DNA from: Mycobacterium sp. 1465703.0 | GTDB taxonomy: Bacteria; Actinomycetota; Actinomycetes; Mycobacteriales; Mycobacteriaceae | Length of the DNA: 41,860 bases | Assembly: GCF_001672975.1 (NCBI RefSeq) | Contig: NZ_LZKU01000210.1 | Coordinates: 1-41,860 of the forward strand | Direction of reading: 5' to 3' | Shown: one piece after another, positions 1 through 8,772 of the stretch | Numbering within the stretch: position 1 is the first letter of the stretch | Layout: each line of letters begins with the position of its first letter | Position numbers and translations under genes: made by a program | The notes under the pieces: model-generated | What the model was told of the DNA's origin: nothing | The model's input: the letters and a program-made list of their open reading frames with translations, nothing else | Databases searched by the model: none

Positions 1-255
1 ATCATTGACAACGCCATGTCCAAAAAACCCCAGGTGGTGCAGATCGATCCTGGCGACAAAGCGTTCAAGACCTCGGGCTGTCAGCCGTGGCAGCTGACTC
101 CCGACGCTGCTCTGCCGCCGTCGGCGCCGCCCGCGGGTGTGCAGGGCACACTCGGCATCCTCAATGGGTTGATGGGCGGCAACAACCCACGACCGGCCTC
201 GCCGCCTTCCCAGCCGCCGGCGGCTCCGCCGGCCCCGCAGGCGGCGCATTCCTGA
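1..255 (+). CDS. C-terminal part of a secreted mycobacterial hypothetical protein (Rv1906c-like)
   Basis: The reading frame is open from the first base of the window, so the start lies to the left. The visible 84 residues contain the pattern IIDNAMSKKPQVVQI followed by DKAFKTSGCQPWQ, typical of a small secreted mycobacterial family whose C-terminal part carries a conserved Cys-x-x-Trp. The last 40 residues are rich in Pro, Ala and Ser and look disordered. In M. tuberculosis the corresponding gene (Rv1906c, from memory) sits between the katG/furA region and the D-amino-acid oxidase, and the same oxidase follows here 57 bases downstream. The function is unknown. An internal ATG at position 16 would give 79 residues, but the family match extends upstream of it, so it is not the true start. 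Confidence 0.7.
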   Translation: MIDNAMSKKPQVVQIDPGDKAFKTSGCQPWQLTPDAALPPSAPPAGVQGTLGILNGLMGGNNPRPASPPSQPPAAPPAPQAAHS

Positions 256-312
256 TCGGCGCCTAGGCGCCCGTCGCACCCACGGCCGGCTGCTTTTCGC
301 TACGGTGGCGCC

Positions 313-1275
313 GTGGCACGCAAGCAGCAGATTGTCGTCATCGGCGCCGGCGTCAGCGGATTGACCTCGGCCATCTGCCTGGCGGAGGCGGGCTGGCCGG
401 TACGGGTCTGGGCGGCGGCGACGATGAAGCAGACCACCTCGGCGGTGGCGGGCGCTGTCTGGACTCCCCCGCGGCCCGCTGAACGCGCGGCCGAGACACT
501 CGGTTGGACCGCGCACTCGCTCCACGTGTTCACCGACCTCGCCCAGGATCCGGATTCGGGTGTGCTTTTGGCGCCCGCGCTGGCCGTCGGTGAGCTGACC
601 GCGGCAGAGGCGATGTCGTCGGCGGCGGCGCTGATCCCCGAGTTGCGGCCGGCCGATCCGGCCGACCTGCCCGACGGATTCGGAAGCGGATTTCGTGCGA
701 CAGTGCCGATGATCGACATGCCGCACTATCTCGGTTACCTGACCCGCCGGCTGATGGCGGCCGGCTGCGAAATCGAGGAGCGCCCCGTGCGATCCCTGGA
801 CGAGGCCGCCGACGACGCGCCGATCGTGGTGAACTGCGCCGGCCTCGCCGCGGGCGCGCTGACCGGTGACCACAGCGTGCGGCCGTTATTCGGCCAGCAC
901 GTCGTGCTGTCCAATCCCGGTCTGCAACAACTATTCCTAGAACTGAACAGCGGCCCGGAATGGACCTGTTACTTTCCCCACCCACAACGGGTGGTCTGCG
1001 GCGGCATCAGCATCCCCGACCGCTGGGACACCACGGCTGACCCCGAGGTGACCGAGCGCATCCTGCAACGCTGCCGCCGCGTCGAGCCGCGACTTCACGA
1101 CGCCGAGGTGATCGAGGTCATCACCGGACTGCGTCCCGACCGGCCGTCGGTGCGGGTGGAAGCCGAGCCACTGGGGCAAGCCCGCTGCATCCACAATTAC
1201 GGCCACGGCGGCAACGGTGTCACCTTGTCCTGGGGTTGCGCGCGTGATGTGGTGAGCCTGGTCGGCGGGGACTGA
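313..1275 (+). CDS. aao: FAD-dependent D-amino-acid oxidase
   Basis: This 320-residue flavoprotein should oxidatively deaminate D-amino acids to 2-oxo acids, ammonia and hydrogen peroxide in the cytoplasm. The N-terminus has the Rossmann FAD motif (IVVIGAGVSGLTSAICLAEAG, residues about 6-26). The C-terminus has the DAO signature around NYGHGGNGVTLSWG (about residues 295-310), which binds the flavin. The substrate-binding Tyr/Arg region lies around residues 210-275. The start is GTG at 313. It follows the Rv1906c-like gene as in M. tuberculosis (Rv1905c there, from memory) and is convergent with the next membrane-protein gene, with two bases between the stops. Substrate preference cannot be read from the sequence; a D-aspartate oxidase-like activity is an alternative. 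Confidence 0.88.
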   Translation: MARKQQIVVIGAGVSGLTSAICLAEAGWPVRVWAAATMKQTTSAVAGAVWTPPRPAERAAETLGWTAHSLHVFTDLAQDPDSGVLLAPALAVGELTAAEAMSSAAALIPELRPADPADLPDGFGSGFRATVPMIDMPHYLGYLTRRLMAAGCEIEERPVRSLDEAADDAPIVVNCAGLAAGALTGDHSVRPLFGQHVVLSNPGLQQLFLELNSGPEWTCYFPHPQRVVCGGISIPDRWDTTADPEVTERILQRCRRVEPRLHDAEVIEVITGLRPDRPSVRVEAEPLGQARCIHNYGHGGNGVTLSWGCARDVVSLVGGD

Positions 1276-1277
1276 CG

Positions 1278-1685
1278 TCAGGCGCCGGCACGCCGAATCA
1301 CCAAGGACAGCAACCAACTAACGATCGAAAGTACGATCGCCGCCCAAATCGCCGTCCACCAGAAATGGTCGATCTGCAGTCCCCAGTGCGTGGTGTGCTC
1401 GGTGATCCACGCCGTGAGCCACAGCATCAGCGCATTGATGACGATGTGGAACAGGCCCAGCGTCAGGATGTAGAGCGGGATCGCCAAGATCTGCACGACC
1501 GGCTTGATGAACGCGTTGACCAAACCGAAAATCACCGCGACGACGAAGATGATGCCGACCCGCTCCAGCTTCGTGTCGCCGCCCACGAACCTCAGGCCGT
1601 GCACGAAAAGGGTGACGATCCACAACGCCAGTCCGGTCAACGCGGCGCGTAGCAAAAATGGGCCCATGCCCGAAAATCCTGCCAC
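1278..1685 (-). CDS. Small four-helix membrane protein, phage-holin-4_2 superfamily (Rv1903-like)
   Basis: The product has 135 residues from a GTG at 1685, or 129 from an ATG at 1667, which has a better-placed AGGA. It has four hydrophobic segments at about residues 8-28, 40-60, 62-90 and 108-130. The core GLVNAFIKPVVQILAIPLYILTLG is the signature of the PF04020 membrane family (YvlD-like), proteins of unknown function that only superficially resemble phage holins. Length and position match M. tuberculosis Rv1903 (134 aa, from memory). It is convergent with the D-amino-acid oxidase. Nothing suggests lytic function or prophage origin. Confidence 0.78.
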   Translation of the reverse strand: MAGFSGMGPFLLRAALTGLALWIVTLFVHGLRFVGGDTKLERVGIIFVVAVIFGLVNAFIKPVVQILAIPLYILTLGLFHIVINALMLWLTAWITEHTTHWGLQIDHFWWTAIWAAIVLSIVSWLLSLVIRRAGA

Positions 1686-1721
1686 TTCGTCACCCGAGGA
1701 GGTAAGGGGTAAAAGTCACTC

Positions 1722-2789
1722 TCAATTCAGGTTGTAGAAGCGCTGCGCGTTCAGCCCGCCGATCTTTTCCCGGCTGCCCTCGCTGATATCGGTTCGGGTC
1801 CGCAGGTGCTTGGTGCTCTCCGGCCACTCGCCGTCCCAGTGCGGGTAGTCACTGGCGAACATGATGAAATCGTCGCCCAGCACGTCGATTACGCCGGGCA
1901 GGATGGGTTCTTCCGGCTCGCACGTCACCCAGATATTGCCCGCGGCCAGATAGTCGTGCGGATCGCGCCGCCAGCCGCGCTCCACCCAGTCGCCGCGCTT
2001 TTCGTAATGCTCGTGCAGTCGATCGATGAAGAACGGGACCCAGCCCGCGCCCGCTTCGAGGAAGGCGACCCGTAACTGTGGGTGGCGCTCGAACACGCCG
2101 CCGGAGACCATCGCGGTCATCGCGGTCATCTGATCAAAGGGAAAACTGATGCAGTGCACCTGAATGTAATTCGTGAAACGGTCCACACCGATCTTGGGCA
2201 GATGGATGCCCGGGGCGCCGTGCACGCCCAGTGGCATGCCGAGGTCGACGGCCGCGGCGTAGAACGGGTCGAGGTCGGGGTGATCGAGGTTGCGGCTCTT
2301 GAGCGCCGGCGGCACCAAAACAGCAACCAGCCCAAGCTCTTTGGCTTCGGTCATCACGTCGATGGCCGCTCGGCCGTGCTCGATCGGGGTGACGGCGACT
2401 CCGCGCAACCGGCCACCGGACGAGGCGCAGTAGTCAGCGATCCACTGGTTGTACAGCCGAGAGAACCCCGCGGCGAAGTCGGGATCCTCGAGGCTCGGGG
2501 CGCACAGCCCCATGCTCGGATACAGCACCATCGTGTCGATGTGATCGCGATCCGCATCCCCCAGCACGCCCTCGGGTGAGCGGCAATTGATGTCGGGAGC
2601 CTTGCTGATCCCATGCTCGGGTGGGCAACCCGCACCAGGACCCGTGTCCTCGGGATAGTTGCGGCCTTCGAGCGTCAACCCCAACCGGCCATCCGCGCTG
2701 GGTTTGACATGCTCCGGCCATCGTTTGATCGCTTCGACTGCCAGCGAGGAATTCTCGGCCACGTGCCCGTCGGCGTCGATGATCCGCAT
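1722..2789 (-). CDS. Amidohydrolase-2 family metal-dependent hydrolase
   Basis: This is a 355-residue TIM-barrel hydrolase of the ACMSD/amidohydrolase-2 type (PF04909). I chose the ATG at 2789 because the family opens with the metal-binding strand, here [11 protein letters not shown]. The upstream in-frame extension to 2873 has no family character and would run into the divergent nanT promoter. Other metal-site candidates are the His in the LGVHGAPG segment (about residue 195) and the Asp in [13 protein letters not shown] (about residue 320), both conserved in this family. Members hydrolyse C-C or C-N bonds in aromatic or lactone intermediates; the substrate here is unknown. It is divergent from nanT with 76 bases between starts, so a shared regulatory region is possible. 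I do not recall it at this locus in M. tuberculosis. Confidence 0.82.
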   Translation of the reverse strand: MRIIDADGHVAENSSLAVEAIKRWPEHVKPSADGRLGLTLEGRNYPEDTGPGAGCPPEHGISKAPDINCRSPEGVLGDADRDHIDTMVLYPSMGLCAPSLEDPDFAAGFSRLYNQWIADYCASSGGRLRGVAVTPIEHGRAAIDVMTEAKELGLVAVLVPPALKSRNLDHPDLDPFYAAAVDLGMPLGVHGAPGIHLPKIGVDRFTNYIQVHCISFPFDQMTAMTAMVSGGVFERHPQLRVAFLEAGAGWVPFFIDRLHEHYEKRGDWVERGWRRDPHDYLAAGNIWVTCEPEEPILPGVIDVLGDDFIMFASDYPHWDGEWPESTKHLRTRTDISEGSREKIGGLNAQRFYNLN

Positions 2790-2865
2790 GTATCCGGAAC
2801 TTACTCCCGGCGCGCGGACGGCGGAACAGGTCGCGCCATCGCGTTGCATAGGCCACGATGCTGAC

Positions 2866-4140
2866 GTGACCACTCAAAGTCCTCAAAAGAGGTTGACCTC
2901 CGATCAGCGGAACTCCTTCATCGCGGCACTACTGGGCTGGACGATGGACGCCTTCGATTACTTCATCGTGGTGCTCGTCTACGCCGACATCGCCAAGACG
3001 TTTCACATCAGCAAGGCGGAGGTCGCATTCGTCACCACGGCCACCCTGATCATGCGTCCCGTCGGCGCACTGCTCTTCGGGCTCTGGGCCGACCGGGTCG
3101 GCAGGCGGCTGCCGCTGATGGTCGACGTCATGTTCTATTCCGTGGTGGGTTTCCTGTGCGCGTTCGCGCCGAACTTCACCGTGCTGGTCATCCTGCGACT
3201 GCTCTACGGCATCGGCATGGGCGGTGAATGGGGACTCGGTGCCGCACTGGCCATGGAGAAGGTTCCGGTGGAGCGACGCGGGTTCTTTTCCGGGCTGCTG
3301 CAGGAGGGTTACGCGTTCGGCTACCTGCTGGCGAGTGTCGCCTCGTTGGTGGTGATCGATTGGCTGGGGCTGTCGTGGCGGTGGTTGTTCGGTCTGAGCA
3401 TCATCCCCGCCCTGATCAGCCTGGTCATCCGGTATCGGGTGCAGGAATCCGAAGTCTGGGAAGCCGCGCAGGACCAGATGAAACTCACCAGCACCCGAAT
3501 CCGCGACGTGCTGCGCAGTGGCGCGATCATCCGACGGTTCATCTACCTGGTGTTGCTGATGACGGCCTTCAACTGGATGAGCCACGGCACGCAGGATGTC
3601 TATCCCACCTTCCTGGGGGCGCACACCAACCACGGCGCCGCCCTGTCCAGCACGACGGTCAAGTGGATCGTGGTGGTCTACAACGTCGGTGCCATCATCG
3701 GCGGCCTGGTCTTCGGCACCTTGTCGCAGCGATTCGGCCGCCGCTACACGGTGGCCTTCTGTGCGGTTCTGGCGCTGCCGATCGTCCCGTTGTTCGCTTA
3801 CTCGCGCAGCGCGGCGATGCTGTGTCTGGGTTCGTTCCTGATGCAGCTCTTCGTGCAGGGCGCGTGGGGCGTGATTCCCGCCCACCTCACCGAGATGTCC
3901 CCGGACGCCATCCGAGGCTTCTACCCCGGCGTGACCTACCAACTGGGTAACCTGTTGGCGGCGTTCAATTTGCCGATCCAGGAACGTCTCGCCGAGTCGC
4001 ACGGCTACCCGTTTGCGTTGGCGGCGACCATCGTGCCGGTGTTGATCACGGTCACGGTGCTGACACTGATCGGCAAGGACGCCACCGGGGTCCGGTTCGG
4101 CACCACCGAAACCGCTTTCCTTGCAACCGAAATGACGTGA
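2866..4140 (+). CDS. nanT: MFS transporter, sialate/aromatic-acid:H+ symporter type (NanT-like)
   Basis: This 424-residue inner-membrane transporter has about twelve hydrophobic helices. The GTG at 2866 gives the N-terminus [20 protein letters not shown], directly before helix 1 ([21 protein letters not shown]), as in metabolite:H+ symporters. The longer frame to 2659 overlaps the divergent hydrolase and is unlikely. The MFS loop 2-3 motif appears as [14 protein letters not shown] and is echoed in the second half as [12 protein letters not shown]. The D-x-F-D helix-1 motif is typical of the SHS/AAHS families that carry carboxylates. M. tuberculosis Rv1902c is annotated nanT from similarity only, and no sialic-acid catabolic genes are present here, so the true substrate may be another organic acid. 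It is convergent with cinA. Confidence 0.83.
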   Translation: MTTQSPQKRLTSDQRNSFIAALLGWTMDAFDYFIVVLVYADIAKTFHISKAEVAFVTTATLIMRPVGALLFGLWADRVGRRLPLMVDVMFYSVVGFLCAFAPNFTVLVILRLLYGIGMGGEWGLGAALAMEKVPVERRGFFSGLLQEGYAFGYLLASVASLVVIDWLGLSWRWLFGLSIIPALISLVIRYRVQESEVWEAAQDQMKLTSTRIRDVLRSGAIIRRFIYLVLLMTAFNWMSHGTQDVYPTFLGAHTNHGAALSSTTVKWIVVVYNVGAIIGGLVFGTLSQRFGRRYTVAFCAVLALPIVPLFAYSRSAAMLCLGSFLMQLFVQGAWGVIPAHLTEMSPDAIRGFYPGVTYQLGNLLAAFNLPIQERLAESHGYPFALAATIVPVLITVTVLTLIGKDATGVRFGTTETAFLATEMT

Positions 4141-4142
4141 CG

Positions 4143-5435
4143 CTAGTCGGCGTCGCCCAAGAGGCGCCGTAGCAGATGCATGGCCACTGTGGTCGAGCGT
4201 TCCCGGATGTCCGAGCGGTTACCGGGAAGTCGCAGGGTGCGGGTGTCCGTGCGGCCGTCGGCCACCACGCTGAAACAGACTGTGCCCACCGGCTTTTCTT
4301 CGGTACCGCCACCCGGGCCGGCGACGCCGGTGATCGCGACGGCGACGTCGGCCGAAAAGCGCGACAGCGCACCCGCGGCCATCGCCTCGGCCACCGGTTC
4401 GGAGACCGCGCCGTGCGCCTCGATCAGCGCCGGGTCGACCCCGAGCAGCTCCACCTTTGCCTCGTTCGAATAGGACACCACACCGCCGGCCACGTAATCC
4501 GACGATCCGGGCCGGTCGGTCAGCCGCGCTGCCAGCAGCCCCGCCGTGCAGGACTCAGCCGTCGCGATCCGGTGGCCGGCCAACAGTTGCGCAACGAGGT
4601 CATCGACGCGCGAGCCGTCGTCGGAGTACAGCTGATGTCCGTGCTTCTCCCGCAGCAGCTTGACAAGCTGGGCGTAGGCGTCGGCGGCGTCCGGCTCGTA
4701 GCGGGTGACCATCTCGATCTCCCCGCGCCGCAGGCAGGTGGTGATTTCGAGTTCCCCGAAGCCGGGGACGGCCTGTTCCGCGTCGCGCAATGTTTCGGCC
4801 AGCCCCGACTCCGGCAGTCCGAACATGCGCAGCATCTCCTGTCGGTAGACGGTGCGGCCGGCGATCGCCTGCTGCGCCGCAGGTGTCTCGATGGCCGTGT
4901 GCCACATCGGCTGCAACTCGCGTGGCGGCCCAGGCAGCACGATCACCGTGGGCTTGCCCGGCACGACGACACCGGGCGCGGTACCGACCGGGTCGAGCAC
5001 CTGCGCTCCCGCGGGGATCATCGCCTGCTTGCGATTGGCGGCTCGCAGCGATTCGAAAGTGCCCGGATCCAAGGCGGATTGGAATGCGGGGTTGCGTGCC
5101 ATCAGCTTCTTGAGAATGTTGGCGATCTTCTCCTCGACCTCGGCATCCAGCACCAGCTCGCGTTCACAGAAGCGTGCCACCACCTCGACGGTCATATCGT
5201 CGGCCGTCGGCCCTAAGCCGCCGCTGGTGACGATCAGGTCCACCCCCTGATCGGCCAGGAATCGGAGCTGCGCTTCGATGTCGGCCGGACGGTCACCGCA
5301 GATCGTGATGTGGGCCAGCTCGACCCCCAGCTCCAGGAGACGATCGGCGATCCAAGGACCGTTCGCATCTTGGATTCGTCCGGTGAGAACTTCGGTTCCG
5401 GTGACAACGATGCCTGCGCGTGCGCTCACCGCCAT
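4143..5435 (-). CDS. cinA: CinA-like protein: MoCF-type domain plus nicotinamide-nucleotide amidase domain
   Basis: The product is 430 residues from the ATG at 5435 ([20 protein letters not shown]). This matches the family's usual start and the 430 aa I recall for M. tuberculosis CinA; an ATG four codons upstream is also possible. The N-terminal half is a molybdopterin-binding-like (MoCF/COG1058) domain with [14 protein letters not shown], linked to ADP-ribose pyrophosphatase activity in studied CinA proteins. The C-terminal half is the CinA amidase domain ([21 protein letters not shown], then [10 protein letters not shown]), which deamidates NMN in pyridine-nucleotide salvage. The next gene, divergent by 35 bases, is a macro-domain protein that would act on ADP-ribose derivatives, so the pair makes sense as NAD-metabolite housekeeping. 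Mycobacterial CinA has also been linked to drug tolerance. Confidence 0.93.
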   Translation of the reverse strand: MAVSARAGIVVTGTEVLTGRIQDANGPWIADRLLELGVELAHITICGDRPADIEAQLRFLADQGVDLIVTSGGLGPTADDMTVEVVARFCERELVLDAEVEEKIANILKKLMARNPAFQSALDPGTFESLRAANRKQAMIPAGAQVLDPVGTAPGVVVPGKPTVIVLPGPPRELQPMWHTAIETPAAQQAIAGRTVYRQEMLRMFGLPESGLAETLRDAEQAVPGFGELEITTCLRRGEIEMVTRYEPDAADAYAQLVKLLREKHGHQLYSDDGSRVDDLVAQLLAGHRIATAESCTAGLLAARLTDRPGSSDYVAGGVVSYSNEAKVELLGVDPALIEAHGAVSEPVAEAMAAGALSRFSADVAVAITGVAGPGGGTEEKPVGTVCFSVVADGRTDTRTLRLPGNRSDIRERSTTVAMHLLRRLLGDAD

Positions 5436-5470
5436 GAGCCTACGCATGGGGATACGGGGACAATGAGGCG

Positions 5471-5965
5471 ATGATCGAGTTAGAAGTGATTCAGGCTGAC
5501 GTCACCAGGCTCGAACTCGACGCGATCACCAACGCCGCCAACACGCAGTTGCGCCACGGCGGCGGTGTCGCTGCGGCCATCTCACGTGCGGGCGGGCCGG
5601 AAGTGCAGCGCGAATCCACGCATAAGGCGCCGATCGGGCTCGGCGAAGCGGTCGAGACCACGGCGGGCCAGATGCCGGCGCGTTACGTCATCCACGCGGC
5701 GACCATGGAACTCGGCGGGCCGACTTCGGCCGACATCATCGCAGCCGCCACGGCCTCGACGCTGCGCAAGGCCGACGAACTCGGCTGCCGCTCGCTCGGG
5801 CTGGTGGCCTTCGGCACCGGCGTGGGCGGCTTCCCACTTGACGAGGCGGCGCGGCTGATGGTCGATGCCGTTCGGCAGCACCAACCGAGTTCGCTGCGCA
5901 AGGTGGTGTTCGCCGTGCACGGCGATGCGGCCGAGCGGGCGTTTCACCGCGCGGTGGCCGGCTAG
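5471..5965 (+). CDS. Macro-domain protein, predicted ADP-ribose/O-acetyl-ADP-ribose hydrolase
   Basis: This is a 164-residue single macro domain. It has the expected ligand loops: [19 protein letters not shown] (about residues 19-38) for the adenosine and distal ribose, and [16 protein letters not shown] (about residues 118-133) for the diphosphate. Such enzymes bind ADP-ribose and remove ADP-ribosyl or acetyl groups in the cytoplasm. The position equals M. tuberculosis Rv1899c (lppD), which I recall as longer and annotated as a lipoprotein. This copy has no signal peptide or lipobox, so the symbol lppD is not applied. It is divergent from cinA (35 bases), and its stop overlaps the end of the convergent thiamine-binding-like gene by four bases. 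Confidence 0.87.
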   Translation: MIELEVIQADVTRLELDAITNAANTQLRHGGGVAAAISRAGGPEVQRESTHKAPIGLGEAVETTAGQMPARYVIHAATMELGGPTSADIIAAATASTLRKADELGCRSLGLVAFGTGVGGFPLDEAARLMVDAVRQHQPSSLRKVVFAVHGDAAERAFHRAVAG

Positions 5966-6267
5966 CTTTCGGCGAGGTAACGCTCGACGGTGGCGACCTT
6001 CTGCGTCATCGCGTCGCTGGTCCCGGCCCGCCAGTCCGCCTTGATCACCGTGCTGACCCTGGGTGCCCGGGCCGCCACGGCCTCAACCGCGCGCTGCACC
6101 ACGGCCATGACTTCGGCCCAGGTTTCGCCTTCGATCACGGTGAACATCGAGTCCGTCTTGTTGGGCAGCCCGGATTCGCGAACCACCCGGACCGCTTCGG
6201 CGACAATCTCCCCGACACCTTCGCCCACCCCCATCGGGGTGACGGAAAACGCGACGAGTACAGACAC
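5962..6267 (-). CDS. MTH1187/YkoF-type thiamine-binding family protein (Rv1898-like)
   Basis: The product has 101 residues from a GTG at 6267. The sequence [25 protein letters not shown], then the [12 protein letters not shown] segment and a WRAGTS near the C-terminus, fit the PF01910 family. These are small ferredoxin-fold proteins that form tetramers and bind thiamine or a related ligand. The cellular role is unclear. Length and position agree with M. tuberculosis Rv1898 (102 aa, from memory). The start lies 51 bases from the divergent dtd start, and the stop overlaps the macro-domain gene by four bases. Confidence 0.85.
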   Translation of the reverse strand: MSVLVAFSVTPMGVGEGVGEIVAEAVRVVRESGLPNKTDSMFTVIEGETWAEVMAVVQRAVEAVAARAPRVSTVIKADWRAGTSDAMTQKVATVERYLAES

Positions 6268-6318
6268 TCAACGAGCGTACCCAACCACCCCGGAGCCGGT
6301 CTGGCACCATCGAGGCCC

Positions 6319-6750
6319 ATGCGGGTGTTGGTGCAACGGGTCTCGTCGGCGACGGTTTCGGTGCAGGGCACAGTGGTCGGCGCAATCGATCCGGACGGCC
6401 AGGGCCTGTTGGCATTCGTCGGCGTCACCCACAGCGACGACGAAGACAAGGCACGGCGACTCGCTGAGAAGCTCTGGAATCTAAGGATTCTCGCCGACGA
6501 ACGCTCGGCGGCCGACGTCGACGCCCCCATCCTGGTGGTCAGTCAGTTCACCCTGTACGCCGACACCGCCAAGGGCCGGCGCCCGTCCTGGAATGCGGCC
6601 GCTCCGGGGTCGCTCGCCGAGCCGCTGGTAACGGAGTTCGCCGACACCTTGCAGCGGCTCGGTGCGCAGGTGCAGACCGGTGTGTTCGGGACGAACATGC
6701 AGGTCGAGCTGGTGAACGACGGTCCTGTCACGGTGTTCTTGGAACTTTGA
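6319..6750 (+). CDS. dtd: D-aminoacyl-tRNA deacylase
   Basis: This 143-residue protein hydrolyses D-aminoacyl-tRNAs (and mischarged glycyl-tRNA-Ala in studied homologues), protecting translation from D-amino acids in the cytoplasm. It starts [15 protein letters not shown] as in all DTDs. It carries the two cross-subunit motifs of the family: SQFTLYA (about residues 78-84) and the C-terminal Gly-cisPro motif within [11 protein letters not shown]. The length equals that of bacterial DTDs. A GAGG sits just upstream of the ATG. The D-amino-acid oxidase six kilobases to the left gives the region a loose D-amino-acid theme, but the two are not co-transcribed. Confidence 0.96.
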   Translation: MRVLVQRVSSATVSVQGTVVGAIDPDGQGLLAFVGVTHSDDEDKARRLAEKLWNLRILADERSAADVDAPILVVSQFTLYADTAKGRRPSWNAAAPGSLAEPLVTEFADTLQRLGAQVQTGVFGTNMQVELVNDGPVTVFLEL

Positions 6751-6820
6751 GGCCAGCACCGGGAGGTACCGTGGAATGTCGGCTGGTGATGGTCGATGTC
6801 GACGGGAGGGGTAGGCAGGC

Positions 6821-7732
6821 ATGAGCACGACACCCGAATTCGGATCGCTCCGTTCCGACGACGACAACTGGGACATCGCCAGCAGCGTCGGGTATACCGC
6901 GCTGCTGGTGGCCGGGTGGCGGGCGCTGCATGCGGTGAGCCCGCAACCGTTGGTCCGCGACGAATTCGCGAAGGACTTCATCGCCGCCTCGCAAGACCCG
7001 TATTTGGCGGGCGTGCTTGCCAACCCGGGTTCCTCCGACGATGAGATGGCCTTCCCGCGGCTGTACGGTGTGCAGACCCGCTTCTTCGACGACTTCTTCG
7101 AAGCTGCGGTCTCCGCGGGCATCCGGCAGGCGGTGATCGTCGCCGCCGGCCTGGACTCGCGCGCGTATCGGCTCCAATGGCCTGAAGGCACAAGGGTCTT
7201 CGAAGTCGATCTGCCGAAGGTTCTCGAATTCAAGGCCCGGGTGCTCGCAGATCGGGGCGCTGCCCCGAAGGCTAGCCGCATCGAGGTCGCCGCCGATCTG
7301 CGCACCGACTGGTCGCGTCCGTTGGAAGCGGCCGGGTTTGATGTGGAGAGCCCCAGCGCCTGGTCGGTCGAGGGGCTACTGCCCTACCTGACCGATGAGG
7401 CCCAACACGCGCTGTTCACCCGGATCAGCGGGCTCAGTGCACCGGGCAGCCGGATCGCCATCGGCGCGCTGGGATCGCGACTCGATCACGACCAGCTCAA
7501 CGCCTTAGAGGCCAATCACCCGGGCGTCAATGTGTCCGGCAATGTGGACTTTTCGGCGCTGACCTATGAGCCGCAGTCCGATCCCGCGGAGTGGCTGACC
7601 GCCCACGGATGGGCCGTTGAACCCGTCCGCAACACACTGGATCTACAAGCGGGCTACGGCATGACCCCACCGGAGGTCGACGTGAAGATCGACAGCTTCA
7701 TGCGGTCCCAATACATCACCGCCACCCGGTGA
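6821..7732 (+). CDS. SAM-dependent methyltransferase, mycobacterial LCM-like family (Rv1896c-like)
   Basis: The product is a 303-residue cytoplasmic methyltransferase of the PF04072/TIGR00027 family, which is expanded in mycobacteria. The SAM-binding motif I is [14 protein letters not shown] (about residues 106-119), followed by [12 protein letters not shown], whose acidic residue should bind the SAM ribose. The N-terminus ([21 protein letters not shown]) and the late GLLPYLTD segment are typical. Substrates of this family are mostly unknown; leucine carboxyl-methyltransferase similarity is structural only. It lies 70 bases after dtd and is convergent, by four bases, with the next dehydrogenase. 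Length and position match Rv1896c from memory. Confidence 0.88.
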   Translation: MSTTPEFGSLRSDDDNWDIASSVGYTALLVAGWRALHAVSPQPLVRDEFAKDFIAASQDPYLAGVLANPGSSDDEMAFPRLYGVQTRFFDDFFEAAVSAGIRQAVIVAAGLDSRAYRLQWPEGTRVFEVDLPKVLEFKARVLADRGAAPKASRIEVAADLRTDWSRPLEAAGFDVESPSAWSVEGLLPYLTDEAQHALFTRISGLSAPGSRIAIGALGSRLDHDQLNALEANHPGVNVSGNVDFSALTYEPQSDPAEWLTAHGWAVEPVRNTLDLQAGYGMTPPEVDVKIDSFMRSQYITATR

Positions 7733-7736
7733 CGAC

Positions 7737-8762
7737 CTAGGGCTTCAGCAGGACCTTCACGTCGTCGCCCGACCGTGACTCCGCGGTCGCGTAACCTTGG
7801 GCCGCCTGGTCCAAAGGCATTGTGCTGGTGAAGATGCCGTCCACGTCAAGCCGGCCCGACTGCAGCAGCGGGATCAATTCCGGCCAGGTGCGCTGCACCG
7901 GGGCGGTGGTCATCCGCAGCGTGATGCTGCGAATCAGGCAACCCAGTGCGTTGAGGGGAAACGGATTCATATCATGCACGCCCACAACGGAGACGGTGCC
8001 GCCGGGCCGTACGGCGTTGAGCGCCTCGGTCAGGGAGGCATCGGTGGCGACGGCGTCGATCACCGCATCGGCGCCGCGGCCGTCGGTGGCGGCGAGGATG
8101 GCCTCGAGCGCGGGCGCTTTGATGGGCGTCGCTCCCCAGCGGGCGGCCCGCTCCAACCGGCCCTCGACCTGGTCGACAGCGAAAACCGTTGCCGCACCCT
8201 GAAAAAGAGCGCTGCGTAGCGAGCACAAGCCAACCGCACCCAGGCCGATGACCGCCACCGTGCCGCCGAAGGGGATGTCGGCCCGCTGCGCCGCGGCCCA
8301 GCCGGTGGCCAGGTTGTCGGTGAGCAGCAGCGCCTGCTCGGTGCTGATTCCTTCGGGCATCTTCAGCAGCTGAAAATCGGCGGCGGGCACCGCGAGCAGG
8401 TCGGCCTGCGCGCCGCCGAGCACGCCGCCGCCGAAGATCTGAAAGCCGGAGTGACACATCACCGGATCGCGAGTGGCGCATCCCGCGCAGGCGCCGCATC
8501 CGGTCACCGACGACACCATGACCTGATCGCCGACTTTGATATTGCGCACCTGCGGCCCGGCTTCGACCACGGTGCCGATGGCTTCGTGGCCGAGCGCGAT
8601 CGGATCCAGCATCGGAAAATCGGCCTCGTAGAAGTGCAAGTCGGATCCGCAGATACCGGCGGCGCTCACCTCGACGATCGCCCCGTCCGGCCCGGGAAGG
8701 GCTGGGTCGGGACGGGTGTCGACCCGGATGCTGCGGGGCCCATCGACGACTACGGTGCGCAT
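7737..8762 (-). CDS. Zinc-dependent medium-chain alcohol dehydrogenase (Rv1895-like)
   Basis: The product has 341 residues. The catalytic-zinc ligands are the Cys in GICGSDLHFYE (about residue 38) and the His-Glu in LGHEAIGTV (about residue 59). The structural-zinc cysteines cluster in VTGCGACAGCATRDPVMC. The NAD(P)-binding fold has VIGLGAVGL near residue 172. The enzyme should interconvert an alcohol or polyol with a ketone or aldehyde in the cytoplasm. It starts only ten bases after the stop of the upstream Baeyer-Villiger monooxygenase on the same strand, so the two are almost certainly co-transcribed. An obvious pathway is secondary alcohol to ketone to ester, but the direction and substrate are inferred. 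Confidence 0.88.
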   Translation of the reverse strand: MRTVVVDGPRSIRVDTRPDPALPGPDGAIVEVSAAGICGSDLHFYEADFPMLDPIALGHEAIGTVVEAGPQVRNIKVGDQVMVSSVTGCGACAGCATRDPVMCHSGFQIFGGGVLGGAQADLLAVPAADFQLLKMPEGISTEQALLLTDNLATGWAAAQRADIPFGGTVAVIGLGAVGLCSLRSALFQGAATVFAVDQVEGRLERAARWGATPIKAPALEAILAATDGRGADAVIDAVATDASLTEALNAVRPGGTVSVVGVHDMNPFPLNALGCLIRSITLRMTTAPVQRTWPELIPLLQSGRLDVDGIFTSTMPLDQAAQGYATAESRSGDDVKVLLKP

Positions 8763-8772
8763 AGTGGCGTGC

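Noticed and set aside
1278..1685. Phage holin suggesting a prophage remnant
   Set aside because: The PF04020 family is a general bacterial membrane-protein family; no other phage genes or att-like repeats are nearby.
2929..4002. 357-codon open frame on the minus strand opposite nanT
   Set aside because: Its protein is a low-complexity string rich in Arg, Gln, His and Asp with no family character, typical of the antisense shadow of a GC-rich gene; nanT on the plus strand is clear.
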